NCBI GenBank assembly: GCA_037388505.1
Contig: JARRKC010000001.1
Span: forward strand, 191,484-255,483
Reading direction: 5' to 3'
DNA: 64,000 nt
From: JARRKC01 sp037388505
GTDB lineage: Bacteria > Acidobacteriota > UBA6911 > RPQK01 > JAPXNP01
Shown: positions 1-9,048 of the stretch, piece by piece
Position numbering within the stretch: the first letter of the stretch is position 1
Layout: each line of letters starts with the position of its first letter
Made by a program: the position numbers and the translations under genes
Notes under the pieces: model-generated
Told to the model about the DNA's origin: nothing
What the model saw: the letters and a program-made list of their open reading frames with translations, nothing else
Databases searched by the model: none

Positions 1-275
1 AGGTCCCGGCCGCGGATGTCCAACTCGATCGTGCCGTTCGCAAGCCGGGTCGCTGGAAACCAGACGATTCCGTCACCGGCCGCTTCGTCGAGGCGGATTC
101 CTGACCGTTCTCCCTCGACAAGGGTCGCCACGTGGCGGTTGTTGACCTGCCGCGTCGCCGCGGAGAGATCCACTTTCTCCACTGCTGCTCCGGCCAATGG
201 CGCGGCGAAAGCGGTGATCCCAATCAAAACAGCAATGGCCAAGGCGGAACCTTGAACTGGAACTGTTGCCTTCAT
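1..275 (-). CDS. Secreted protein, DUF1080/LamG-like (3' part outside window)
   Basis: The first 91 residues of a minus-strand gene that runs off the left edge. The ATG at 275 has a strong AGGAGGAA ribosome binding site 4 nt upstream. Residues 1-29 form a signal peptide with a hydrophobic core (ALAIAVLIGITAFAAPLAGA). The mature part (VDLSAATRQVNNRHVATLVE, later WFPATRLANGTIELDIRG) resembles the first beta strands of the concanavalin/laminin-G-like domain of DUF1080-type family-16-like secreted proteins. That assignment rests on pattern only and the diagnostic C-terminus is missing. It lies 170 bp downstream of the permease operon with its own ribosome binding site, so co-transcription is possible but not required. 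Confidence 0.6.
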   Translation of the reverse strand, partial: MKATVPVQGSALAIAVLIGITAFAAPLAGAAVEKVDLSAATRQVNNRHVATLVEGERSGIRLDEAAGDGIVWFPATRLANGTIELDIRGRD

Positions 276-445
276 CGGCTTCCTCCTCGTCGTGAGTTCC
301 TGGCTCACCTCTGGAGCCTTCTGTCTGACATCGACGAGATCGGTGCCAGACCTGACCTAAAATCCTTTTTCTGCGGGCACTTAGAATCGAATTGCGTGCG
401 TGTCACCTATTTGAGTTCGCACCTCGCCCTTCGCACTTTCTCTTC

Positions 446-2914
446 CTACTCCGCCCTCAGCGCCTCCATCGGTGCGACCTTGGCCGCCCGCCGGGCCGGG
501 ATCCAGGCCGAGATTACAGTGGTGGCGAGAAGCCCCAGACAGGTCAGGGCCAGGACCCAGGGGTCGCCGGCAGTGATCCCATAGAGCCGGTCCCGGATCA
601 GTTGTCCTGCAGCCAGCGCTGCCGGGACGCCGACGGCCAATCCACACAGCCCGAGGAAGAACGCCTCCTTGAGCAACGGCCGGGCGACGGCTTGCGGCCG
701 GGCGCCGAGCGCCATACGCACACCGATCTCCCGGGTCCTGCGCCCCACCTGATAGGCCAAGAGTCCGTAGAGCCCCATGCAGGAGAGCAAGACCGCCAAT
801 GCCGCCAGCGCACTGCACAGTGAAGCGAACAATCGATCTTGGCTGATGTTGCTGTCCCGGAGCTGGATCTGGGTGGAAATATCGGATATGGGAATGTTCG
901 GATCGATCGAAGCGATCCTCCTTCGAATCGCCGGGACCAGCGAAGTAGGTGGCAAGGCGGTTCTCACGGCAAAATAGGCAGAGCCGAGCGGTTCCTGGCG
1001 AAAGGAGAAATAGACCGTCGGCGCAACATCTGCCTTGACGTCCGTATACTTCGTGTCGGCGCAGATTCCCACGATCCTCCATTCGACATCGCCGATGGTC
1101 ATACGCTGTCCCAGGGCGTTCCCTCCCGAGAAGTACTTCCGGGCAAACAACCGGTTGACTACGACGACCTTGAGAGCATCGCCATTGTCGGAGGACTCGA
1201 ATCCACGTCCCTTCAAAATGGGAATTCCCATGGTTTTGAAGAAGGATTCCCCGACGGTCAGCCGATGGGCCTGCGGTTTGAGCTTTCCCTCGGTCGGATG
1301 ACCCGGAAGAGCGAAGAAGCCGCCCCCCGACATCCAGCCCCCCAAAAGCGCGTACTGGCTGATCGCCGCAGAACGCACCCCGGGGATCGAGGACACCGAG
1401 TCTTCGACCCGATCAAAGTACGCCCCGGTGCGCTCTTCCTCGTAGCCCGCACTGTGGGGATCGAGGCGGAACAGGAGGAGATGCTCCAGCCTGAAACCCG
1501 TATCGATGTGCACCAGGTTAAATAATGAGCGACCGAAAAGTCCGGCGCCGGCTACGAGCAGGACGGTCAACGTGATCTGGGCGACGACCAACATCCGTAC
1601 CGTCCGGAAGCGCCCGACACTCCCCAGCCCCCGGCCCCGCAGACCCGAGAGTGGATCCACACGGCCTGCCTGCAAAGCCGGAAAGAGTCCCGAAAGTATC
1701 GTGGCGAGGAGGATCACGCCGACCGTGAATCCGAGAACTGGGAGATCAAGCGGCGTCTCGTACCTCAGCCCCTCCGGCGAGCCGGCCAGAAGACGCGCCA
1801 TCGTCGGCTTGCCCCAGAGGGCCAGAGCGATGCCGAGACCTCCGCCCGCGGCGGCCAGAATCAGGCTCTCCACGAACGACTGTCTCATCAGCCGCCACCG
1901 ACCCGCACCCACCGCTGCACGAACGGCAAACTCGTGCTTGCGGGCCATCCCGCGCGCGAGCAAGAGTCCGGCCAGATTCGCACAGGCCACCAGGATCACC
2001 AACCCGACGACAACCAGCAGGAGAAGCAGCGGATCTCCGTACCGGTCTCGTTCATAGGAGGGACCACGGCTTCCGTCCTCGACCAACACCTTCGGCTCCT
2101 GCATGACCGATTGCGCCAAACCGGCAAACGCCACGTCGAGAGCAGCCTGAAGTTGTGCATCCGAGGTCTCCGGCTTCAGACGGGCGATCAGCTGAACCCA
2201 CCAGAAATCCGCCGAAGTCGTCGACCAGGGTGTCTCCGCCAGAAACTGAGTCGACATCGGAACGTAGAACGCGGTCTTGGCGGCGGGGCGGAGTCCGGAA
2301 AACTCGTGCGGCAGGACGCCGACGATGGTGAAGATGTGGCCGTTGACGGTCAACGGCCGGCCCAGCGTCTCCGGGTCGAGATCGAACTCCCGCTCCCACA
2401 GCGCGTAACTGATGACGGCGACCGGCGGCGCTCCCGCCGACTCGTCTTCGTCCGACAGCAGACGCCCAAGCAGCGGTTTCACTCCGATCAGTGAGAAGAA
2501 ATTGTCCGACACCATCGAACCTTCGGCGATGAAGGCCAGGCGGCTGCCCCGGACGTTCATACCGGTCAGCGGTTTGTAGCCGGCGACCTCGGCCAGGCTT
2601 CGACACTGATCGCGCAAACTGGAGAAGTTCGGATAGCTGAAGGCATCGCCACTTCTCCGGCCGGAACTTCCACCGAACATCGCGCCGCTATAGCGTCCGA
2701 ACTTCGTATCGGCGCCCGACCACTTCAGCACCCGCAACTCCTGCGGATTCGGGACCGGCAGAGATCGCAGCAGCACGGCGTGGACGAGTGAGAAGATCGC
2801 CGTGTTGGCGCCGATGCCGAGGGCCAGTGAGATCACGGCCACAACCGTGAAGGTCGGGCTCTTCCGCAACTGTCGGAGACCGTATCGTACGTCCTGCAAG
2901 AGATTGGTCAGCAT
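446..2914 (-). CDS. MacB-like ABC transporter permease (ADOP type), second copy
   Basis: An 822-residue permease of the FtsX/MacB superfamily. The N-terminal motif LLQDVRYGLRQLRKSPTFT followed by LALGIGANTAIFSLV is the hallmark of the acidobacterial duplicated orphan permease (ADOP) family. The order is TM1, a periplasmic MacB-PCD domain (about residues 50-280), three TM helices with the FtsX motif ANLAGLLLARGMARKHEFAVRAAVGA (first of two), a second periplasmic domain, and a second FtsX block near the C-terminus (RTREIGVRMALGARP). It ends ARRAAKVAPMEALRAE, as the family usually does. GGGAGTGGATC precedes the ATG. It is the last gene of a five-gene operon with two ATPases and an adaptor, so it is probably half of an inner-membrane tripartite efflux or mechanotransmission pump. 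The substrate is unknown. Confidence 0.93.
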   Translation of the reverse strand: MLTNLLQDVRYGLRQLRKSPTFTVVAVISLALGIGANTAIFSLVHAVLLRSLPVPNPQELRVLKWSGADTKFGRYSGAMFGGSSGRRSGDAFSYPNFSSLRDQCRSLAEVAGYKPLTGMNVRGSRLAFIAEGSMVSDNFFSLIGVKPLLGRLLSDEDESAGAPPVAVISYALWEREFDLDPETLGRPLTVNGHIFTIVGVLPHEFSGLRPAAKTAFYVPMSTQFLAETPWSTTSADFWWVQLIARLKPETSDAQLQAALDVAFAGLAQSVMQEPKVLVEDGSRGPSYERDRYGDPLLLLLVVVGLVILVACANLAGLLLARGMARKHEFAVRAAVGAGRWRLMRQSFVESLILAAAGGGLGIALALWGKPTMARLLAGSPEGLRYETPLDLPVLGFTVGVILLATILSGLFPALQAGRVDPLSGLRGRGLGSVGRFRTVRMLVVAQITLTVLLVAGAGLFGRSLFNLVHIDTGFRLEHLLLFRLDPHSAGYEEERTGAYFDRVEDSVSSIPGVRSAAISQYALLGGWMSGGGFFALPGHPTEGKLKPQAHRLTVGESFFKTMGIPILKGRGFESSDNGDALKVVVVNRLFARKYFSGGNALGQRMTIGDVEWRIVGICADTKYTDVKADVAPTVYFSFRQEPLGSAYFAVRTALPPTSLVPAIRRRIASIDPNIPISDISTQIQLRDSNISQDRLFASLCSALAALAVLLSCMGLYGLLAYQVGRRTREIGVRMALGARPQAVARPLLKEAFFLGLCGLAVGVPAALAAGQLIRDRLYGITAGDPWVLALTCLGLLATTVISAWIPARRAAKVAPMEALRAE

Positions 2915-2994
2915 GATCCACTCCCGGCTTCGACTTCAGAGTTCCACGTTCAACGTTCCAGTCTCAGGCGTTCGCACTTCGCACTGTCCACGCT

Positions 2995-5475
2995 CTATTC
3001 CTCCCTCAGCGCCTGCATCGGATCGACGCGGGCGGCTCGTCGGGCCGGGACAACCCCGGACAAAACCGAGACCAGCAGCATCAGGAGCATGGCGCCACCC
3101 ATCATCCACGGGTCTCTCGGCGCGACGCCGTAGAGCTGGCTTTCGATCAGACGCCCCAACACGAGCATGACGGGAAGGGCCGTCGCGATTCCGACGGCGC
3201 ACAACAGCAGCACTTCTCTCAAAACGAGCCAGATCACGCCGGAGATCCGAGCTCCGAGAGCCATCCGCAGACCGATCTCGGCCCTCCGCGACGCTACGCT
3301 GTAGGACAACAGCCCATACAGGCCAAGAGCAGCCAGTAAGGTTGCCAGAACGGCAAACAGCCCGGCCAGCGAGGCCAGCAGACGCTCGGTTGCGAGCGAG
3401 CGCGCCCGCTGATCGTCCAGCGTCCGCAGGCTGGAAACCGGAAGCGCCGGATCTACAGCCTGCACGACCCGCCGGATGATCGTCGCGACCTGAGCGGAAG
3501 GAAGGCTGGAGCGCACGTAGCCGGTCATGCCGAAAAGCGTCGTCGACTGTTGGAAAGGCACGTAGAGCTGTCTCGGCATGCTTTCGCGCAGCCCTTCATA
3601 CTTGGAATCGGCCACCACACCCACGACCTCGATGTTGGCCTGGGCCGGATCATTCGACAGTCCGACGTGCCTGCCCAGGGGAGAGTTCTTGCCGAAGAAG
3701 TGGTGAGCGAAGGACTCATTGATGATTCCCACGAGAGGCGCATCGCCGGAGTCGGTCGAACGAAAGTCCCGGCCCTCGAGTGTGTGGATTCCCAGGGTTC
3801 GGAAGAAGTCCTCGGAAATGACATTGACGTGGGTCGCCGACTGCTCATTTTCTTTGGGCTGATACCCCTCGGCGACGACCGCGCTGTCCATGACACTGCC
3901 GCCGAGCACCGGGACCATTCCCAGAGCGACAGATTCCAGGCCGGGCGCATTCTCCAATTGCTCCTTCAGACGATGGTAGGTGGCATCGACTTGTTTGCGG
4001 GGATACCCGTTCAAGGTCGGGTCCACGGAAAACGAGACGACACCCGACGAACGAATGCCCGCGTCCAGGCCTGCAAGATTCGAAAACGACCGAACCAACA
4101 GCAGAGCGCCCGTCAACAACAGAAGCGAGAGCGCCACCTGCCCAACCAGCAGCACGCGCCGAAGACGCGCCCGGGAAACCACGGCCGAGGCTTGATGCTT
4201 CAAAGCCGGCACGAGTTCGAGCTGCGTCGTACAAAGGGCCGGGATGAGCCCCGCCCCAACCGCGGCACCGAGGCTGATGAGCAGGCAGAAGCCGAGAACC
4301 CTCCAGTCCAGAGCCGTCGACAGACTCAGAGTACTTTCCTGAACGGGAATGCTGCGAACCAGGACCGGGCTCAGCGCCCCGGCCATTAGGATTCCGGCAC
4401 CTCCTCCCAGGAGAGCCAGCATGAGACTTTCCGACAGGAGCTGACGCACCAGACGGCGGCGGCCCGCACCAATCGCCATTCGCAAGGCCAGCTCGCCCCT
4501 GCGCCGGACTCCCCGACCAATCATCAGGCCCGCCACGTTCACGCAGGCGATCAAGAGAACGATAGCGACCATCGCCATCAAAGCCCAGAGAGGAGTCGTC
4601 ATCATCCGGCGCAGCAACGAGATTCCCCGCTGTCCGGGAAGAATGTCGAGGGTGGATTTCAGAAATTCATCCCGCCGGTTCACAGCCGCCGGTATCGTCT
4701 CGGCGAGGATCGAGTGATAGAGCGGAGCGAGGCGGGCTTCCGCCTGTTTCCGATCCACGCCGGGTTTGAGCCGCCCGAAGACCTGGACCCAACCGGTTGC
4801 AGGCGCCTCGAGAGTGATGAATCGACGAAGAAACGGAACCATCTGTTCCGTCATCATCACGGGTACCCAGACCGCCGGGGAAACCCCCAACTCGACGCCG
4901 TCGAAACGCGGCTCGGCGACGCCGACGACGGTCAACTGCCGGCCGTTGAGGTTGATGGTTCTGCCCACGATTTGCGGATCAGAGCCGAATCGCTTCTGCC
5001 AAAACGCATAGCTGATTACCGCTGCGGGATGAGCGCCCGGGTTCCGGTCATCTTCGGGAGTAATCGTGCGGCCGAGCGCCGCCTTCACACCCAGCAGCGG
5101 AAAGTAATTTCCCGACACGAGAACCGCTTCCGTGCGCTCGGTCCGCCCCTGGCAGCCGAGGCCGGCCTGGAAGTGGAACCGGCACAGGAGCCCCTCGAAC
5201 ACGTCATTTCGGTCCCTCAGTTCTCGATAAGCAGGGTAGGAGATACAGTGATCGCCGATATTGGCTCCGGGGAAGAACCGGGATGGAGAGAGAAAGACCA
5301 GCCGCTCGGGCTCCTTGACCGGGAGCATGCGAAGCAGGACCTGATCGAGCACGGAAAAGACCACCGTGTTGGCGCCGATCCCAATGGCCAGCGTCAGTAC
5401 GGTAATGAGTGCAAACCCTGGATTCCTGCGCAGCGTCCGGAGACCATACCTGAGATCCTGCAAGCAACTTCTCAT
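2995..5475 (-). CDS. MacB-like ABC transporter permease (ADOP type), first copy
   Basis: A roughly 826-residue paralogue of the neighbouring permease with the same architecture: CLQDLRYGLRTLRRNPGFA then LAIGIGANTVVFSVLD at the N-terminus, MacB-like periplasmic domain, FtsX block (NVAGLMIGRGVRRRGELALR), second periplasmic domain, and C-terminal FtsX block (RRAEIGLRMALGARISGV) ending VDPMQALREE. A GTG at 5478 directly precedes the ATG at 5475; the ATG matches the family N-terminus. The ribosome binding site (GGGGGAG) is contributed by the end of a 7-bp minisatellite that also spans the end of the upstream ATPase gene. The two permeases have diverged widely, which suggests an old duplication and possibly a heterodimer. 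Confidence 0.93.
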   Translation of the reverse strand: MRSCLQDLRYGLRTLRRNPGFALITVLTLAIGIGANTVVFSVLDQVLLRMLPVKEPERLVFLSPSRFFPGANIGDHCISYPAYRELRDRNDVFEGLLCRFHFQAGLGCQGRTERTEAVLVSGNYFPLLGVKAALGRTITPEDDRNPGAHPAAVISYAFWQKRFGSDPQIVGRTINLNGRQLTVVGVAEPRFDGVELGVSPAVWVPVMMTEQMVPFLRRFITLEAPATGWVQVFGRLKPGVDRKQAEARLAPLYHSILAETIPAAVNRRDEFLKSTLDILPGQRGISLLRRMMTTPLWALMAMVAIVLLIACVNVAGLMIGRGVRRRGELALRMAIGAGRRRLVRQLLSESLMLALLGGGAGILMAGALSPVLVRSIPVQESTLSLSTALDWRVLGFCLLISLGAAVGAGLIPALCTTQLELVPALKHQASAVVSRARLRRVLLVGQVALSLLLLTGALLLVRSFSNLAGLDAGIRSSGVVSFSVDPTLNGYPRKQVDATYHRLKEQLENAPGLESVALGMVPVLGGSVMDSAVVAEGYQPKENEQSATHVNVISEDFFRTLGIHTLEGRDFRSTDSGDAPLVGIINESFAHHFFGKNSPLGRHVGLSNDPAQANIEVVGVVADSKYEGLRESMPRQLYVPFQQSTTLFGMTGYVRSSLPSAQVATIIRRVVQAVDPALPVSSLRTLDDQRARSLATERLLASLAGLFAVLATLLAALGLYGLLSYSVASRRAEIGLRMALGARISGVIWLVLREVLLLCAVGIATALPVMLVLGRLIESQLYGVAPRDPWMMGGAMLLMLLVSVLSGVVPARRAARVDPMQALREE

Positions 5476-5535
5476 CACTCCCCCAGCTCCCAGCTCCCAG
5501 CTCCCAGCCTCTAGCTCCCAGCTTCCAGCTTCTCC
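5474..5535. repeat. 7-bp minisatellite (CAGCTCC on plus strand)
   Basis: About seven tandem copies of CAGCTCC and variants (CAGCCTC, TAGCTCC, CAGCTTC). On the minus strand (unit GGGAGCT) it encodes the last residues and stop of the ATPase (EKLEAGS, stop) and then supplies the GGGGGAG ribosome binding site of the next permease. A related tract lies at 52720-52747, at the 3' edge of the transaldolase gene. Confidence 0.8.
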
Positions 5536-6200
5536 ACTTCCTTCTCCATCCAGCCGTCGACCAGCTGGATGATCCGCTCCCCGTAAGCGGCCCAGGCCTC
5601 GTTGTGGGTGACCTGGACGATCGTCGTCCCCTCTTCATTCAGCCGCTTGAAGAGGTCCATGATCTCCTTGCCCTGCGACGTATGGAGATTACCCGTGGGC
5701 TCGTCGGCCAGAATGAGCTTCGGGTTGGCGATCACCGCTCTGGCGACGGCGACCAGCTGCTGCTGACCTCCCGAGAGCTGGGACGGGAAGAGATCCTTCT
5801 TGGCCACGATGTTGAATCGATCCAGCACATCGGCAACTAGGGAGGCGCGCTCGGAGCGCGGGACGTTGCGATAGCTCAACGGCACATCCAGGTTCTCGTA
5901 GACGGTCAGATCGTCCAAGAGATGGTAACTCTGAAAAACGAACCCCACGTAAAGACGCCCGAGCTTGAGTCGCTCTTTGGGCTTGAGGCCGTGGATCTCG
6001 ACACCGTCGAACGAGTAGCTGCCGTCGAACTCTCCGTCGAGCATTCCGAGGATGCTCAGCAGAGTCGACTTCCCTGCCCCGGACGGACCCATGATGGTCA
6101 GGAATTCCCCCTCGCGGATATCCAGATTGATGCGACGCAGCACGTACGTGCGCCCTGAGGCGAGAGGGTAGGACTTCTCAATGTTGCGAAGCTGGATCAT
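5511..6200 (-). CDS. ABC transporter ATPase (MacB/LolD type), second copy
   Basis: A 229-residue ATPase of the MacB/LolD/FtsE group. Walker A GPSGAGKST lies near residue 40, the Q-loop is FVFQSYHLLDDLTVYEN, the signature is LSGGQQQ, and Walker B LILADEPTGNL is followed by the H-loop VTHNEAW. The signature is LSGGQQQLVAVARA rather than the usual QRVAIARA. GGGAGTTGATCG precedes the ATG. The C-terminus after VDGWMEKE is made of minisatellite codons and is probably not functionally constrained. It should energise one of the two permeases downstream. Confidence 0.93.
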   Translation of the reverse strand: MIQLRNIEKSYPLASGRTYVLRRINLDIREGEFLTIMGPSGAGKSTLLSILGMLDGEFDGSYSFDGVEIHGLKPKERLKLGRLYVGFVFQSYHLLDDLTVYENLDVPLSYRNVPRSERASLVADVLDRFNIVAKKDLFPSQLSGGQQQLVAVARAVIANPKLILADEPTGNLHTSQGKEIMDLFKRLNEEGTTIVQVTHNEAWAAYGERIIQLVDGWMEKEVEKLEAGS

Positions 6201-6290
6201 CGATCAACTCCCGCTGCAACCACCGCCGCGGAAACAGGGCAAACCTCCGGCTCGAATCCACTCGATGGTTCAGCAATTCAGAATCGGTGC

Positions 6291-6995
6291 TCAGACCGGC
6301 GTTCCGACCTCTTCTTCCACGATCCGTCCGTCGAAGAGGTGGATCTGGCGCTCGGCGTAGACGGCATAGCGGGGATCATGGGTCACCATGCCGATCGTCG
6401 CCCCATCACGGTGCAGCTCGCGCAGCAAGTCCATGACGGCGTCGCCGTTGTGAGAATCCAGGTTTCCGGTCGGCTCATCTGCCAGCAGGATGGACGGCTG
6501 TCCAACCAGTGCGCGCGCCACAGCGACTCTTTGCTGCTGGCCTCCGGAGAGCTGCGACGGATAATGGCGCATGCGATGCACCATTCCGACACGCTCGAGC
6601 GACTCCTCCACCGCTTTCTTGCGCTGGGACGAAGGCATGCCGCGGTAGGTCAGCGGCAATTCGACGTTCTCGAAGACATTGAGATCACCGATCAGGTTGA
6701 AGCTCTGGAAAATAAACCCGATCTCGCGGTTCCGGATGCGGGCCCGTTGTGACAGGCTCAGGTCCTCGACCGGTTCGCCTTTGAGGAAGTAGCCTCCCTC
6801 CGTCGGCGTGTCGAGCAGCCCCATGATCGACAGCAGAGTCGATTTTCCGCACCCCGAAGGACCCGCCACACAGACGAACTCCCCGGCTCCGACCGTCAAG
6901 TGGACCCCCGCCAGTGCGTGTGTCTCCACCTCATCGGTATAGAAGACTTTCGTAACACCGTCCATCTCGATCACGAGGTTCGTCGAATCATTCAT
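6291..6995 (-). CDS. ABC transporter ATPase (MacB/LolD type), first copy
   Basis: A 234-residue ATPase with Walker A GPSGCGKST, Q-loop GFIFQSFNLIGDLNVFENVE, signature LSGGQQQRVAVARAL, Walker B SILLADEPTGNLD and H-loop MVTHDPRYA. The ATG at 6995 (MNDSTNLVIEMDGVTKVF) is chosen over an upstream start at 7040 because GGAG sits 7 nt before it and the family normally starts about here. Together with the second ATPase it gives two nucleotide-binding subunits for two permeases, which would suit either two homodimeric pumps sharing an adaptor or one heteromeric pump. Confidence 0.93.
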   Translation of the reverse strand: MNDSTNLVIEMDGVTKVFYTDEVETHALAGVHLTVGAGEFVCVAGPSGCGKSTLLSIMGLLDTPTEGGYFLKGEPVEDLSLSQRARIRNREIGFIFQSFNLIGDLNVFENVELPLTYRGMPSSQRKKAVEESLERVGMVHRMRHYPSQLSGGQQQRVAVARALVGQPSILLADEPTGNLDSHNGDAVMDLLRELHRDGATIGMVTHDPRYAVYAERQIHLFDGRIVEEEVGTPV

Positions 6996-7086
6996 CTTCG
7001 TTCTCCACTTGAATCGATGGGCCGCGAAGTGCCATCGCAAGTTCCTGTTTCCCGAGTCCCGAACCTTCGGTTCCGCGGGAAGCTCC

Positions 7087-7121
7087 GCCTCAGGCTCCTT
7101 TCGCTTAGACGAACCTGAGGC
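7087..7121. other. Intercistronic hairpin between adaptor and ATPase genes
   Basis: GCCTCAGG (7087-7094) and CCTGAGGC (7114-7121) form a perfect 8-bp stem around a 19-nt loop that contains a smaller TTCG/CGAA pair. It sits 10 nt beyond the adaptor stop in the transcript, before the first ATPase. There is no U-tract, so it is more likely a stabiliser or attenuator than a full terminator. Inference only. Confidence 0.5.
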
Positions 7122-7130
7122 CCGAATTGT

Positions 7131-8393
7131 TTAGTCCAGTCGGATCCTGTCGAATTCGTCATATGCCGAGGTGTCGCTCAGGATCACCTCATCTCCCTCG
7201 TTCAGACCGCTAAGGACCTGCACGGTTGTTACGGAGGTCCGCCCCAGGCGAACACGCACGCGCGAGGCGTCCCTTCCGTCCTGGAGCAGCCGGAAGATTC
7301 CGATCGTGCTGTCCGCCTGCCCGAAGGCCGGACGGCTCATCTTCAGGACGTCGTCGAGCCGATCGATCTGGATCGTGCCGTCGACATTCAAGTCGGGCCG
7401 CGCGCCCGCCGGCAACTCTCCCTTCAAAGCAACGTCAACGGTCACCGTGCCTTGTTTTGCAGCCGGATCGACGCGCACCACCTCACCGGGAATGATCCCG
7501 TTGCGGGTGTCGATCTTGGCCGGCAAGCCGACCACGACGTCTTTGGCCTGGGTTTCCGGTATCTTCAATTCCGCCTGCAGCTTACCCGGGACCGCCACTT
7601 TTCCCAGGATGCCCCCGATCGAGACGCGCTGTCCAACCTCGACCGGCGTCTCTTGCAGGACCCCTCGAATGCCCGCTCGAACTTGCAGCATCTCGAGCTG
7701 CCGACATCTCAACTGGTACATGCCCCGGATCTGAGCCACGCCCGCCTCTTTCGCCTGAATCTGCGCCTTGGTGGCCTCCGAATTCATTTGAAGCCGCTTC
7801 TGCTCGAGGTCATATCGTTTCTGGGACTCCTCGGCGGACAACTGGGAGAGCTGCAAGTCGAGGTTCGAGATCAGTCCCTGCTTGGCCAGACTCTCGTTCA
7901 GGTCGGCCTGCAGACGCTGCTGCAGAAAGGTCGCGCGAATGCCGGCAGCCGCAGCCTCCTGATCCAGAGCCTGCCGCTGCAGGTCCACTTTGAGATTCTG
8001 CAGCTCCGCTTCTTCCTTTTGCAGCTGCAGCTTCGAATCCTGGACCTCACGCTCCAATTCCGGATTGTCCAGGATCACGAGCACGGTGTCCTCCCGAACG
8101 CTCGTGCCGGGAAGCACTGGGATCTTCTCGACCCTGCCCTCCGTCGAAGCCGCCACCCAGCGGATCGACTCCGGGGGAGGAACCAGAGTGCCGGGACCGC
8201 GGACCTCGACGACGAGCGGTCCCCGTTCCACCTTGCCAATGAAGACCGAAGAGCGCTCGACCGAGGGAGGAGCCGGCTCCAACCGCGAAAGTCCCCACGT
8301 CGCCACAGCGAGTGCAACCAGGACCAGTAGCGTAAAGAGGACCTGTCGGATTCGTTTCTTTCGTGCGTAACCGGTTCGAGGAACATCTACCAT
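7131..8393 (-). CDS. Periplasmic adaptor / membrane-fusion protein (MacA/HlyD-like)
   Basis: A 420-residue adaptor with one N-terminal TM anchor (VLFTLLVLVALAVATWGLS, about residues 19-37). A biotinyl-lipoyl-like half-domain follows (VVEVRGPGTLVPP, GRVEKIPVLPGTSVREDTVL), then a long coiled-coil hairpin (about residues 110-225, rich in Q, L and E), the second lipoyl half and beta-barrel (GVLQETPVEVGQRVSIGGIL), and a membrane-proximal domain ending ILSDTSAYDEFDRIRLD. This is the MacA/HlyD order. It opens the operon and should link the permease/ATPase complex to an outer-membrane channel; no TolC homologue is visible here. The ribosome binding site before the ATG is weak. Confidence 0.92.
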   Translation of the reverse strand: MVDVPRTGYARKKRIRQVLFTLLVLVALAVATWGLSRLEPAPPSVERSSVFIGKVERGPLVVEVRGPGTLVPPPESIRWVAASTEGRVEKIPVLPGTSVREDTVLVILDNPELEREVQDSKLQLQKEEAELQNLKVDLQRQALDQEAAAAGIRATFLQQRLQADLNESLAKQGLISNLDLQLSQLSAEESQKRYDLEQKRLQMNSEATKAQIQAKEAGVAQIRGMYQLRCRQLEMLQVRAGIRGVLQETPVEVGQRVSIGGILGKVAVPGKLQAELKIPETQAKDVVVGLPAKIDTRNGIIPGEVVRVDPAAKQGTVTVDVALKGELPAGARPDLNVDGTIQIDRLDDVLKMSRPAFGQADSTIGIFRLLQDGRDASRVRVRLGRTSVTTVQVLSGLNEGDEVILSDTSAYDEFDRIRLD

Positions 8394-8593
8394 AGCTTAA
8401 CTCTGCTGCCCCAGTAGCACTTCGCATGCCAACCCGCTCAAATTGATCGAACCTCGAACGATCATGACAATCTCAGCGACGATGGCCGGACACGATTGTT
8501 TTGGAGGGAGGGGAAAAGTGTTCGATTCTGGGACGAAGCTGTCCCGATTCTGCACGAGAGTGAGCGCTATCCGATTCCGGTGGCGCAGGTGCG

Positions 8594-8740
8594 TCAGAGT
8601 GGATCGTCGGCGCCCAGAAACCAGGCCTGAGGGTGTTTCCGGAAGCCCAGCTTCGAGTAGTAGTCGACGGCGGCCGGTGCAAAGAGCAGGAGGAGTTTCC
8701 TCCGTGGGCCGAGTCGACCGCGGGTTGGGTCGATGAGCAG
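8594..8740 (-). pseudogene. GNAT acetyltransferase C-terminal remnant
   Basis: On the minus strand the sequence ends with LLLLFAPAAVDYYSKLGFRK then HPQAWFLGADDPL and a stop. This matches the C-terminal acetyl-CoA/beta-bulge region of GNAT N-acetyltransferases (the typical pattern is AAPAAVDYYPRLGFRRHPQAW). No N-acetyltransferase core lies in frame upstream: the next recognisable coding sequence is a different domain in a different frame. I read it as a decayed gene fragment. Confidence 0.55.
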
Positions 8741-8804
8741 TCGCACCGAAGATCTCGCGTCTCGAGGTCGGTCAAAGCCGCAGCTCTCTGCGAATCTCTT
8801 CCAG

Positions 8805-9048
8805 TCAAGGGCCGGATTCGTACGGAAGGACGAAACTCCGGGAGTCATCTTCAGGGATCGGCCCACCGAATCGCTCCTCGACCCACTGCCTGCTCAGCTG
8901 ACGCGTCTTCATCGTCTCACACCCAAAATCGGGACAGTGCGCACAGGTCTCCATCCCCCGACGGATCGCGCAGGGTCGGATCTCACAATTGGTGTCGAGT
9001 TGCTTGGAGTCGGGGCGTTCCTCTCCTTTCCCGGGATCGAACGAGGAC
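8805..9048 (-). pseudogene. DUF3795-like cysteine-rich C-terminal remnant
   Basis: In the frame ending at the TGA at 8805-8807 the minus strand reads TNCEIRPCAIRRGMETCAHC then PDFGCETMKTRQLSRQWVEE and ends FVLPYESGP. The spaced cysteines (CEIRPCA...GMETCAHCPDFGC) are the signature of the C-terminal half of DUF3795 zinc-binding proteins. The N-terminal half (CGLDCSKCPAY-type) is absent and the frame runs upstream into a minisatellite without a plausible start. Reading through the stop gives LEEIRREL, a natural-looking tail, so the stop may also be a lesion. The cysteine pattern is clear; the pseudogene status is inference. Confidence 0.55.
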
